The notes under the pieces were generated by a model, which saw nothing but the letters and a program-made list of their open reading frames with translations, was not told the DNA's origin and did not search any database. 47,252 nt of DNA, from contig JAAYWP010000037.1 of assembly GCA_012516535.1 (NCBI GenBank), positions 1 through 47,252 of the forward strand, in the 5' to 3' direction. Numbering within the stretch: the stretch's first letter is position 1; each line of letters begins with the position of its first letter. Made by a program: the position numbers and the translations under genes. Shown one piece after another: positions 29,714 to 37,656 of the stretch. The stretch is from Syntrophomonadaceae bacterium. Lineage in GTDB: Bacteria > Bacillota > DSM-12270 > Thermacetogeniales > Thermacetogeniaceae.

Positions 29714-30694
29714 ATGGCAGTAAAATTTGGGCGTTACCGCTGGTTAGGCTATATGATAGTTGTGCTGACCCTGGTGGTGATCGGTATTCCCGCCCTTTTA
29801 GTTCGGGGCTGCAGCTGGGAGAGCAGAGAACCGGTCAAAGAGGAGGGGGTGCAGGTGAAGCTGCAGATCTCAGAGGAGGAGATCATTTCCCTGCCTTTGG
29901 AGCAGTATTTGATCGGTGTTGTGGCTGCAGAGATGCCGGTCTCTTTTCATGAGGAGGCTTTAAAGGCACAGGCGGTGGCTGCCCGCACCTATTGCTTGCT
30001 GCGCATGGTCAGGGAAGAAGAGGATGATCAGCACCCTGAAGCTCACCTTTGTGCAGATCCCGGCCACTGCCAGGCCTGGATCAGCAATGAGGAGATGAGG
30101 AAGCGGTGGGGCTGGAATTACCGTCCCAACTATCAAAAGATCAGATCAGCTGTACTGGCAACAGTTGGCGAGTTATTAACCTATGAAGGCCAATTAATAG
30201 ATCCGGTTTATCATTCCAGCTGTGGAGGGAGGGGCACTGAGGATGCCAGGGAGGTGTGGGGCCATGAAGTGCCCTATTTGAAGAGAGCTGTTTGCAGCTA
30301 TGATGCTCCTGAAAAGCAGAAGCCGGTCAATACTCAAATATCTTTGCAAGAGTTGTTCACAAAGCTGAAGATCAGTGATCAAGCGATACCTGCTGCTGGT
30401 TTCGAGCTGATAAAGATCCAGGAGCGGACAGAAAGTGGTCGAGTGAAAAAAGTAAAAGTGGGCTCTCAGGTCTTCTCAGGGGTTGAGCTGCGCAAAAGAT
30501 TGGGATTGCGATCTACCGATTTTAAGGTGGCCTGCACTAAAGAGAAGGTCCTTTTCTCTACCCGGGGATATGGTCATGCTGTCGGCATGTGCCAGTATGG
30601 GGCAAACGGGCTGGCTCAGAGTGGGGCAAAGTATGATGAAATCCTCAGCCACTATTATCAAGGGACCAAACTGAAAACCATTCCAGAGAAATGA
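29714..30694 (+). CDS. spoIID: Stage II sporulation protein D (lytic transglycosylase)
   Basis: Degrades septal peptidoglycan during engulfment, acting in the mother-cell membrane complex with SpoIIM and SpoIIP. One transmembrane segment (YMIVVLTLVVIGIPALLV) precedes the extracellular SpoIID domain, with the catalytic-Glu segment LIGVVAAEMP, the QAVAARTY motif, YHSSCGGRGTED and the C-terminal GYGHAVGMCQYGA. The track starts at a TTG at 29660. The ATG at 29714 (326 aa) with GGCAGGGGA before it is the better start. In relatives it follows murA directly; here it is the first gene after the catabolic island. The spoIIQ (M23 peptidase) gene usually found next is absent. Confidence 0.92.
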   Translation: MAVKFGRYRWLGYMIVVLTLVVIGIPALLVRGCSWESREPVKEEGVQVKLQISEEEIISLPLEQYLIGVVAAEMPVSFHEEALKAQAVAARTYCLLRMVREEEDDQHPEAHLCADPGHCQAWISNEEMRKRWGWNYRPNYQKIRSAVLATVGELLTYEGQLIDPVYHSSCGGRGTEDAREVWGHEVPYLKRAVCSYDAPEKQKPVNTQISLQELFTKLKISDQAIPAAGFELIKIQERTESGRVKKVKVGSQVFSGVELRKRLGLRSTDFKVACTKEKVLFSTRGYGHAVGMCQYGANGLAQSGAKYDEILSHYYQGTKLKTIPEK

Positions 30695-30703
30695 TCTCGG
30701 GAG

Positions 30704-30738
30704 AACTGCCTGGCTGTTTCAGCTGGGCAGTTTTTTTG
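30704..30738 (+). terminator. Terminator of spoIID
   Basis: AACTGCC and GGCAGTT form a 7-bp stem around a GGCTG...CAGCT inner pairing and are followed by seven T residues. It lies 9 bases after the spoIID stop, so spoIIID is transcribed separately. Confidence 0.85.
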
Positions 30739-30889
30739 TTTTGCCCAACCCTTTGCTGAAATAAGAAAGCAGCAAAGCTGACTTGTTAATTATGCAAATT
30801 GATCCTCAAGTTACCGGCTGCTCCTCTTAGTCTTTTTCCTTTTTCCTCTGGATATATTGTACTGATAGCTGAAAACGGGGGGAGCCATA

Positions 30890-31138
30890 GTGCAGGAGTA
30901 TATCCGCCGCCGGGTCATTAAGATCAGCAAATATATTTTGGAAACTTCAGCAACTGTTCGGCAGGCAGCCAAAGTTTTTGGAGTAAGCAAAAGCACTGTT
31001 CATAAAGATTTGGCTGAGCGGTTGCCCAGAATTAATCCGCAATTGGCCAAAAAGGTGCGGGTTATTCTCGACCGCAATAAGGCTGAGCGCCATCTGCGGG
31101 GTGGGGAAGCAACCAGAAGGAAGTACAGGGGAGAATAA
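30890..31138 (+). CDS. spoIIID: Sporulation transcriptional regulator SpoIIID
   Basis: A small (82-aa) DNA-binding protein that switches mother-cell genes between the sigma-E and sigma-K stages. The helix-turn-helix is seen in ATVRQAAKVFGVSKSTVHKDL, with a basic tail (RHLRGGEATRRKYRGE) as in B. subtilis. It starts with GTG at 30890; AACGGGGGGAG lies a few bases before. Length and the position just upstream of mbl are as expected. Expression by sigma-E polymerase is known for the family; I did not find a clear sigma-E promoter by eye. Confidence 0.95.
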   Translation: MQEYIRRRVIKISKYILETSATVRQAAKVFGVSKSTVHKDLAERLPRINPQLAKKVRVILDRNKAERHLRGGEATRRKYRGE

Positions 31139-31262
31139 AATATTAGAGAAAAAATTGGTAACATCAGCAGGTTAACCTGTATTTTCGTCGAAATCATAAC
31201 AAAAGTGCTAATATAATCCAAAATAAGATAGCTAATCCAATTTCGAAAGGGATGTAAATAAA

Positions 31263-32276
31263 ATGTTTTGGAAAGAAGATATCGGGGTTGACCTGGGAAC
31301 AGCAACTGTGCTTGTTTATTTAAAAAGTGCTGGCATTGTACTCAATGAACCTACTGTTGTTGCTATCGATACCAGAAAAGGGGAAATGATCGCTGTGGGG
31401 GATGAGGCACGGCAGATGCTGGGGCGCACCCCCGGCAATATCGTAGCAGTGCGCCCGCTAAGGAAAGGAGTTATCGCTGATTATAATGTTACAGAATATA
31501 TTCTGCGCTACTTTGTGCGTAAAGCGATACGACAGCGCTTTCTTATTCGACCGCGGGTGATGGTGTGCATACCCTCTGGCGCTACCAGTATAGAGCAGCG
31601 AGCAGCCAAACAGGCTATCATCCAGGCAGGAGCTGGCCAGGCATATCTTATTGAAGAACCGGTAGCAGCTGCCCTGGGAGCCGGGATTCGGATCGATGAA
31701 GCCAGAGGCAATATGGTTGTGGATGTGGGTGGAGGCACTACAGATGTAGCTGTTTTGAGCCTGGGTGGGATTGTTTGTACCAAATCCATTCGGGTAGCGG
31801 GAAATGATTTCGATGAAGCGATCATCAGACATGTGCGCAAGGTGTACAACCTTATGATCGGAGAATGCACTGCAGAAGAACTGAAAATCGGAATTGGAAC
31901 CGCCTACCTTGAAGCCAAAGATGCCGGGGCAAGTATGCAGATTCGCGGCCGTGATCTTGTGACAGGCCTTCCCAAGACCGTTGAGGTTACTTCAGATGAG
32001 GTTGCTGTAGCCCTTCAGGAGCCGGTATCCCAGATAGTTGATGCGGTAAAAGAGGTGTTAGAGCAGACACCACCTGAGCTGGCTGCTGATATAGTTGACC
32101 GGGGGATTGTGATGACCGGTGGAGGAGCCCTTCTGCACGGGCTGGATATGCTGATCAGTGAAAAAACAGGATTAGCTGTGCATGTTGCAGAGGATGCTAT
32201 TTCCTGTGTGGCCAAAGGAACAGGGAAGGCTTTGGATATGCTACACGTTCTACAAAGACAGAATGGCCGGCCATAG
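31263..32276 (+). CDS. mbl: MreB-like rod-shape protein Mbl
   Basis: A bacterial actin homologue that guides lateral wall synthesis along the inner membrane. Nucleotide-binding segments are intact: GVDLGTATVLVY (phosphate 1), VDVGGGTTDVAVLS (phosphate 2) and VMTGGGALLHGLD (adenosine). The short amphipathic N-terminus MFWKEDIG fits membrane contact. Length (337 aa) is normal. The order spoIIID-mbl supports the name mbl over mreB. A ribosome-site-like AAAGGGATG lies before the ATG. Confidence 0.93.
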   Translation: MFWKEDIGVDLGTATVLVYLKSAGIVLNEPTVVAIDTRKGEMIAVGDEARQMLGRTPGNIVAVRPLRKGVIADYNVTEYILRYFVRKAIRQRFLIRPRVMVCIPSGATSIEQRAAKQAIIQAGAGQAYLIEEPVAAALGAGIRIDEARGNMVVDVGGGTTDVAVLSLGGIVCTKSIRVAGNDFDEAIIRHVRKVYNLMIGECTAEELKIGIGTAYLEAKDAGASMQIRGRDLVTGLPKTVEVTSDEVAVALQEPVSQIVDAVKEVLEQTPPELAADIVDRGIVMTGGGALLHGLDMLISEKTGLAVHVAEDAISCVAKGTGKALDMLHVLQRQNGRP

Positions 32277-32385
32277 TACAAGCTTTGCTATAAGCTGTGC
32301 CCCAAACAGATGGGAAGATAGAGGGTCTAATTGCTCCTTTCACCACATATTATGGAAGAGGAATGTATGAAAGGAGGGACCCCAA

Positions 32386-32664
32386 TTGCCGCAGCAGGAC
32401 CAAGAACTGACTTTGACTAACAGAGAAAGCTTGAGGACAACCGGGGTGCAGCAGGTGGTCAGCTTTGATGAACAGGAAATCGTCCTGGAAACTGGGATCG
32501 GCAACTTGGTTCTCAAGGGGGATGGGATGCACATCACCCATTTAGACTTGGCTTCCGGGGAATTGATAGTCGAGGGTCTGATCACCTCCCTGGGATTTAG
32601 TGAACAGCGCGGCAAAAAAATCAAAGCCAAAGGCAAAAATATTCTTCAACGATTGATCAAATGA
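32386..32664 (+). CDS. yabP: Spore cortex/coat protein YabP
   Basis: A 92-aa YabP/YqfC-family protein needed in sporulation. The pattern LTLTNRESLRTTGVQQVVSF and the C-terminal LASGELIVEGLITSLGF are typical. It starts with TTG, with AAAGGAGGG nine bases upstream. It overlaps yabQ by 4 bases, so the two are translationally coupled as in Bacillus. Its molecular role is not well known. Confidence 0.9.
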   Translation: MPQQDQELTLTNRESLRTTGVQQVVSFDEQEIVLETGIGNLVLKGDGMHITHLDLASGELIVEGLITSLGFSEQRGKKIKAKGKNILQRLIK

Positions 32665-33170
32665 CACAAACGGTGGCGCAGGAGTTTTTGCTGATTCTGA
32701 TCGTCACCGGTTTAGGAGCCGGTAATGGCCTTCTTTTTGACTGCTACCGCTTACTGCGCAGGCAGATCAGGCAGGGATATTTATCCACACAGTTCAGTGA
32801 CCTTTTTTTCTGGGTTATATGTGCAGCTATAGATTTTTATGTCTTTTTCCAGTTCACAGGAGGGGTGATGCGCTTTTTACCCATCCTCTTCCTGCCTGTC
32901 GGTATGGTGGCTTATCTCAAATTTGTCAGCCGCTATGTGAGAGAGCCGCTCTACTATTGTTTTCTTCAGATCGGGCGCTTCTTTCGCCTGCTGTTAAAAA
33001 TTTTAATCATCTGCAGCCAGATCATTCTTTTTCCTTTCCGTTTGGTCGTTTGGGTGCTAAATTTTGCTATGCAGTTTATCTGCGGGGTTTTTCGCCTTAT
33101 TTTGCTTCCCTTCTCTTACTGCTGGCGTTTGATCAGACGCCGGATTTGGGAATGGCGGAGAAAGGGGTAA
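32661..33170 (+). CDS. yabQ: Spore cortex biosynthesis membrane protein YabQ
   Basis: A 169-aa membrane protein with four to five hydrophobic segments. The YabQ domain begins with LLILIVTGLGAGNGLLFDCYR, and the C-terminus is strongly basic (CWRLIRRRIWEWRRKG). In B. subtilis YabQ sits in the membranes around the forespore and is required for cortex formation. The start ATG overlaps the yabP stop. Downstream is a 284-base gap containing three DnaA boxes. Confidence 0.88.
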   Translation: MTQTVAQEFLLILIVTGLGAGNGLLFDCYRLLRRQIRQGYLSTQFSDLFFWVICAAIDFYVFFQFTGGVMRFLPILFLPVGMVAYLKFVSRYVREPLYYCFLQIGRFFRLLLKILIICSQIILFPFRLVVWVLNFAMQFICGVFRLILLPFSYCWRLIRRRIWEWRRKG

Positions 33171-33395
33171 TCCCCCCTTGTTGGTAATGTGGAAAACCCT
33201 ATTTTGATGCAGCATTTCCTTGTGGATTTGTTCGCTAACCCCTTTGTTCAACCGGATGAGCAGGGTTTGTTCAAAATATTTCACGAAGAAATAAACAGTG
33301 AGTTGTTAATAAATTATTAGGCTGGCCTCAAAATTTTTTTTGTTGGAGAAGGGATTCTATAATGAATATAGAAAGTATAGAAATATGTAATAAAA

Positions 33396-33427
33396 TTATC
33401 CACAATTTGTCCACAATTTGTGGATAA
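33396..33427. promoter_or_regulatory. Cluster of three DnaA-box sequences
   Basis: TTATCCACA at 33396, TTGTCCACA at 33407 and TGTGGATAA (TTATCCACA on the minus strand) at 33419 lie within 32 bases. The outer two are perfect matches to the strongest DnaA box and face each other; the middle has one change. They sit 27 bases before a small HTH gene and behind an AT-rich stretch. This suggests DnaA binding, either regulatory or titrating. It is not clearly an origin, as dnaA and dnaN are absent. Confidence 0.75.
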
Positions 33428-33454
33428 GTTAAATAGCCAGTACGGTGGGGCCTC

Positions 33455-33682
33455 ATGCATATAGAAATTCGCGGCGCGGAAAAACTCAGTTTTCGAGAAA
33501 AACAAGCAGTAGTTCTCAAAGAAACAGGCCTGGGAAATGAGGAGATCGCCAAGAGATTGGGTGTTAATTCTGCTACAGTGGCAACCCTTTTGAGCCGGGC
33601 ACGCAGCAAGGGTTATGAGGTGGTCATTGTGATCCCCACAGACCTTGGTTTATTCGGAGCAGAGAGTGAAGAGGAGGGTTAG
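33455..33682 (+). CDS. Small helix-turn-helix protein (LuxR/sigma-region-4-like)
   Basis: A 75-aa protein that is almost entirely one HTH: LSFREKQAVVLKETGLGNEEIAKRLGVNSATVATLLSRARSKG matches the region-4-like fold of sigma factors and LuxR regulators. A short acidic tail ends in ESEEEG. It has no sensor or polymerase-binding domain. It lies between yabQ and divIC and is probably co-transcribed with divIC, which starts 7 bases after its stop. Function unknown; a regulator of the adjacent division or sporulation genes is plausible. Only a weak ribosome-site candidate (ACGGTGGGG) precedes the ATG. Confidence 0.75.
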   Translation: MHIEIRGAEKLSFREKQAVVLKETGLGNEEIAKRLGVNSATVATLLSRARSKGYEVVIVIPTDLGLFGAESEEEG

Positions 33683-33689
33683 TTGTTAG

Positions 33690-34043
33690 GTGAGTTGGAA
33701 AAAGAATAAAAATTTCAACAGCAGGCAAAAAAAGGCGGTATGGAAGCGGCGTTTCATCTGTTTAGCCTTGATTTTTTGCGGAGTATGTCTGCTCCTGCTC
33801 CCTGTTCAACTCAAGATTTGGAAGTTGAAGGGTGATTTAAAAGACTACCAGCTCCAGGAAAAAGAGTTGATGGCGAAAAGAAAAGAAATAATAAAACAGA
33901 TCGAGTACTACTCCAGTGATGCCTATGTTGAGGAGCGGGCACGGGAGGAGTTGGGGCTTGTTAAGCCTGGTGAAGTGCCGATCCGTGATGCTGTGCCGGG
34001 TAGGGTCCAGATCCCTGATGAGAATGCTGTAATCGGTGACTAA
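33690..34043 (+). CDS. divIC: Septum formation initiator DivIC/FtsB family
   Basis: A 117-aa single-pass membrane protein of the divisome. A basic cytoplasmic N-terminus (KKNKNFNSRQKKAVWKRR) is followed by one transmembrane helix (FICLALIFCGVCLLLLPV). An extracellular coiled coil (LKGDLKDYQLQEKELMAKRKE) and the family motif EERAREELGLVKPGE come next. It starts with GTG. The position after yabP-yabQ matches the B. subtilis order, where divIC is followed by an S1-domain gene and then spoIIE; here those are displaced. Confidence 0.9.
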   Translation: MSWKKNKNFNSRQKKAVWKRRFICLALIFCGVCLLLLPVQLKIWKLKGDLKDYQLQEKELMAKRKEIIKQIEYYSSDAYVEERAREELGLVKPGEVPIRDAVPGRVQIPDENAVIGD

Positions 34044-34060
34044 ACGGGGTGTGATACAAT

Positions 34061-34954
34061 TTGACTGACAGGCTGGCTGCGATCGATATCGGAAGCAATT
34101 CATGCCGTTTATTGATCGCTGATCTGCAGGGAGGGCGGATTAAACCGGTTTTTACCGCGTTGAGAACCAGCAGAATTGGGGAAGGGCTGACCGGTAAGGG
34201 AATCCTTGGGAAGGGCCCTATAGAGCGGACCATTAATGTTCTGCAGGAATACCATAAGTTGATCAAGCAATTTAATGTTGATCGCTACCGAGTAGTCGCT
34301 ACCAGTGCTGTGCGTGAGGCAGCAAACGCGGCTTTTTTTCTTGATCAAGCCTACAGGAGTACAGGGATGGATATAGAGATCATCAGCGGGAGCGAGGAAG
34401 CCCGCCTCAATTACCTGGGTGTCTGCCATTCCGTTTTTCCTCAGGGAACAGGGCTGATCATCGATATCGGTGGTGGGAGCACTGAGTTTACCTATCTCCC
34501 TCAAAAAGGGAGCCTCGACGAACTGCGCTGCCACAGCATACCCCTTGGTGCTGTTCGCTTGACCGAGCAACCCCGTCTCCTTTCAGAACTACTCCTTCCT
34601 ATGAAAGATGTCCTAGATGAAATTAAGCTCTTGCCTGCTCCCTTTTTTATCGGTGTAGGGGGAACCATCACAACTATAGCTGCGGTTTGTCAGGAGCTGG
34701 AGCTGTATGATCCTCAATTGGTCCATGGTTATACTCTCAGCAAGGATGATGTGGAGAGAATAATGTTTTTTCTTGCTGCAAAGAATAATGAGGAACGAAA
34801 AAAGGTCCCTGGGTTGCAGCCTGAAAGAGCAGATATTATTGTTGCTGGGGTTACTATTCTCTGGGCAATTATGGGTTATCTAGAGGCCAGGACCCTTGTG
34901 GTGAGCGAGGCAGATCTCCTCTATGGAATTGTTTTAGAAATGGCATCATTTTAA
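34061..34954 (+). CDS. Ppx/GppA family phosphatase (exopolyphosphatase-like)
   Basis: A 297-aa member of the ASKHA-fold exopolyphosphatase/guanosine pentaphosphatase family. Phosphate-binding motifs are AAIDIGSNSCRLLIAD at the start and IIDIGGGSTEFTY in the middle. The conserved GVGGTITTIAAV and the C-terminal RADIIVAGV also fit. It lacks the extra C-terminal HD-like domain of the longer Ppx enzymes and matches the short Firmicute type. The start is TTG with GGGGTG upstream. It lies 17 bases after divIC. Substrate (polyphosphate or pppGpp) cannot be told from sequence. Confidence 0.88.
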   Translation: MTDRLAAIDIGSNSCRLLIADLQGGRIKPVFTALRTSRIGEGLTGKGILGKGPIERTINVLQEYHKLIKQFNVDRYRVVATSAVREAANAAFFLDQAYRSTGMDIEIISGSEEARLNYLGVCHSVFPQGTGLIIDIGGGSTEFTYLPQKGSLDELRCHSIPLGAVRLTEQPRLLSELLLPMKDVLDEIKLLPAPFFIGVGGTITTIAAVCQELELYDPQLVHGYTLSKDDVERIMFFLAAKNNEERKKVPGLQPERADIIVAGVTILWAIMGYLEARTLVVSEADLLYGIVLEMASF

Positions 34955-34994
34955 AGGACCCAGTTGGACAACTAATCATGGAAGGAGTTTATTT

Positions 34995-35435
34995 ATGAAA
35001 TTTGCTTTCCTCCCCTTCCTTAGTGCTGCGATTGCTGGCGTTTCTATGGCATTGCAGGGTTCCTTCAATACAGCATTAAGTAAAGTGATCGGTCTGATGG
35101 AGGCGAATTTTGTTGTGCATGTTATCGGCACAGCTGCACTCTTTGTGATACTGTGCCTTGGCCTGGGGCAGGGCAATTTGGCCGGGCTGGGGGATGCTCC
35201 TTGGTTTGCCTACCTAGGTGGTATACTCTCCATTGTTATTATCTATACGGTCATGGCCAGCATTTCTAAACTGGGTGTTGCCGTAGCCACTACTGTGATC
35301 ATTGTGGGCCAGGTTTCTGCAGCCCTGATCATCGATCACTTTGGCCTGTTCGGCCTGCGCGCCATTCCCTTCACCTGGTGGAAACTATTAGGGATTGTTC
35401 TGCTGGCTGCGGGAGCAAAACTGATGCTTAACTAA
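34995..35435 (+). CDS. YdcZ/DUF606-type small DMT-superfamily membrane protein
   Basis: A 146-aa protein with five hydrophobic segments. The start FLSAAIAGVSMALQGSFNTALS and the later TTVIIVGQVSAALIIDHFG are typical of the YdcZ family, a half-length relative of EamA transporters. The family is usually found as pairs or dimers; only one copy is here. GGAAGGAG precedes the ATG. Substrate unknown. An intrinsic terminator about 45 bases downstream ends the unit. Confidence 0.8.
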   Translation: MKFAFLPFLSAAIAGVSMALQGSFNTALSKVIGLMEANFVVHVIGTAALFVILCLGLGQGNLAGLGDAPWFAYLGGILSIVIIYTVMASISKLGVAVATTVIIVGQVSAALIIDHFGLFGLRAIPFTWWKLLGIVLLAAGAKLMLN

Positions 35436-35479
35436 CCACTGCTTTTACTCGCCTTTCCCCTCTTTTTCGCCACATTTCA

Positions 35480-35521
35480 ACAAAAACGGGTTGGAATAAC
35501 TCGTTTTTGTTTTATTTTTGT
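35480..35521 (+). terminator. Terminator after the YdcZ-type gene
   Basis: ACAAAAACGGGTT pairs with AACTCGTTTTTGT (one mismatch; loop GGAAT) and runs into TTTATTTTTG. It separates the division/sporulation genes from the hydrogenase cluster. The rest of the 35436-35744 gap must hold the hydrogenase promoter, which I could not place with confidence. Confidence 0.65.
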
Positions 35522-35744
35522 CGTTATATTAGCTTAAATTAATTACTGATTGAGTTTGTCACCCTTTTTCCGAGGGAAAAAACTAATTTTATAGAAGGAA
35601 ATAACCTGTCGATGTAGAAATAATCTTTCTACAGTACAATGCTGACATGGATAAATAAATCCAAGGGGGTGGCAATTGCTTAGATAGAATACTATTTTCG
35701 AGTGTCAATTAAAACTGTATATTTGTAGGAGGTGTATTAAGCCA

Positions 35745-37643
35745 GTGGAAGCTTATATACTCCCGAAAGCGGAATTGGGTAACTTTGTGGCCGCGTTAAA
35801 GAAAGATAATGAGGTATTAGGGCCAGTTGCCAAAGGGGATGAGTATGTCTTCGCGCCCATTGAGGACGTAGAGGCACTGTGCCTTGATTATGATACCACT
35901 ATTCTGCCTCCGGCTAAAAAGTTTATCCACATGCCAGGGGAAGTTCTTTATGAGTTTGAAGGTGTTGTTGAGGGGAAAACTCCGGAAAAAGTAGGGAAAC
36001 GTGTTCTTTTCGGAGTGCATGCTTGTGACTTGAATGGTTTGTTGAGCCTTGATAAGGTATTTTTGGAGACATATCCAGACCCGTATTACAAAGCACGCCG
36101 TGAAAATACCGCCATTGTCGCTCTGAACTGTGTTTCACCATGCTCCGATGGGTTCTGTGCTTCCTTTAATACTGGTCCTTCTGCTGATATAGGCTTTGAC
36201 CTCTGCCTCACCGATCTAGGGGATAGATATATGGTTGAGGTGGGCAGTAACAAAGGCAGAGAAATGGTCAAAGGGCTTAATGCAGCTTCCAATGAAGACT
36301 TTATTGCCAGGAACAGGAGTTTGAGAGTTGCACAGCAGCAGATCACCAGGCGTATTGATGCTGATAATCTTGGTGTTCTGCTTCATCAAAACTATGACCA
36401 TCCGGTGTGGCGGGAGGTCAAGGAAGAGTGCCTGGCTTGCGGTTCCTGTACCAGTGTTTGTCCTACCTGTTACTGCTTTGGTGTGAAGGACTATGTGGAC
36501 CTGACCCTGGAGAAGGGTGAACGGCAGCGTTTCTGGGATTCCTGTATGTTTTATGAATTTTCCCGGGTTGCCATGGACCACATCTTTGTGCCTGATAGAG
36601 AAACCCGTATTAAACAGAGAATGTACCATAAGCTGACCTATTACCAGCAGCAGTTTGAGGCTCCTGGTTGTGTTGGCTGTGGCCGCTGTGTGACCACTTG
36701 CATCAAGCGGATCGATCCGGTGGAAATTGTGGCCAAGATTCAGGCTGATCCCAAGCCGGAAAAAGAGGTCAAACTGTATACACCACCGGAAAAGAAAGTT
36801 AAACCTGAGCTTGATCCTTGGGAACCCCAGAAGGCTGTGATCAAGTCCATCAAACAGCAAACACCGGATGTCCGCACCTATACCTTTGCCTTTGTAGATC
36901 CCGAAGTACAGGAAGCATATACTTATGACCCAGGTGTATTCAACATGATCAGTGTCTTTGGAGTTGGCGAATCAGCTATTTCCATTAGTTCCTGTGCGGA
37001 TCTGAAAGGGGTCTTCCAGCATACGATACGGGCAGTCGGTAATGTGACCAATGCTCTTGCTGAGCTCAAAGAGGGGGATATTGTCGGTATCCGGGGGCCA
37101 TTTGGTTTCGGCTGGCCTGTAGAAGAAATGAAAGGTAAAGATGTGCTCCTGGTTGCCGGGGGTATCGGTCTTGCTCCCCTCCGTCCGGTGATCAAGTATA
37201 TTCAAGCACGCCGGAACGAGTACGGTAAGTTTGAGATCTTGTATGGTTGCAGGACACCTGAGGGCATGCTTTTCACAGATGAGTATGATGAATGGAGAAA
37301 AATCCCTGACACCAGACTGCATCTGACAGTTGATTTGGTGCCGCCGGGCTGTGAATGGGGTCATTGTATCGGAGTTGTCACAACTTTATTTAATAAAATA
37401 TCTGTGGACAAAGCTAATACAGTAGTTCTTACCTGCGGCCCAGATATTATGATGAAGTTCGTTGTGCTTGATCTTTTGAAGCGCGGCTGGAGTCCTGAAC
37501 AGATCTATGTTTCTCTGGAACGGCGCATGAGCTGCGGGATCAAGAAGTGTGGTAACTGCCAGATGGGTCCGGTTTTTGTCTGTCAAGATGGACCTGTATT
37601 CCGTTATGCTGATATCATGGACCTTCCTGGCGGGGTCTTTTAA
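35745..37643 (+). CDS. Fused beta-gamma subunit of group 3b (sulfhydrogenase-type) [NiFe] hydrogenase
   Basis: The 632-aa diaphorase half of an NAD(P)-linked cytoplasmic hydrogenase. Residues 1 to about 345 equal the HydB beta subunit: a 4Fe-4S dicluster protein with CLACGSC and CVGCGRC motifs. After a charged linker (EKEVKLYTPPEKKVKPE), residues 365-632 equal the HydG gamma subunit. That part has an FAD-binding domain, the NAD-binding segment VAGGIGLAPLRPV, and a C-terminal 2Fe-2S site (CGIKKCGNC). In Pyrococcus these are two genes; here no stop or frameshift separates them. Electron path by family knowledge: H2 -> delta -> beta -> gamma FAD -> NAD(P)+. It starts with GTG, with GGAGGTG 10-15 bases upstream. 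First gene of a six-gene cluster. Confidence 0.9.
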   Translation: MEAYILPKAELGNFVAALKKDNEVLGPVAKGDEYVFAPIEDVEALCLDYDTTILPPAKKFIHMPGEVLYEFEGVVEGKTPEKVGKRVLFGVHACDLNGLLSLDKVFLETYPDPYYKARRENTAIVALNCVSPCSDGFCASFNTGPSADIGFDLCLTDLGDRYMVEVGSNKGREMVKGLNAASNEDFIARNRSLRVAQQQITRRIDADNLGVLLHQNYDHPVWREVKEECLACGSCTSVCPTCYCFGVKDYVDLTLEKGERQRFWDSCMFYEFSRVAMDHIFVPDRETRIKQRMYHKLTYYQQQFEAPGCVGCGRCVTTCIKRIDPVEIVAKIQADPKPEKEVKLYTPPEKKVKPELDPWEPQKAVIKSIKQQTPDVRTYTFAFVDPEVQEAYTYDPGVFNMISVFGVGESAISISSCADLKGVFQHTIRAVGNVTNALAELKEGDIVGIRGPFGFGWPVEEMKGKDVLLVAGGIGLAPLRPVIKYIQARRNEYGKFEILYGCRTPEGMLFTDEYDEWRKIPDTRLHLTVDLVPPGCEWGHCIGVVTTLFNKISVDKANTVVLTCGPDIMMKFVVLDLLKRGWSPEQIYVSLERRMSCGIKKCGNCQMGPVFVCQDGPVFRYADIMDLPGGVF

Positions 37644-37656
37644 GGAGGTGTGCTAG

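Noticed and set aside
33396-33427. Chromosomal replication origin
   Set aside because: Only three DnaA boxes, no dnaA/dnaN/recF nearby and no clear unwinding element with repeated 13-mers.
35660-35690. Possible third sigma-54 promoter (GGTGGCAATTGC) before the hydrogenase genes
   Set aside because: GG and GC are not separated by 10 bases, so it fails the -24/-12 spacing.
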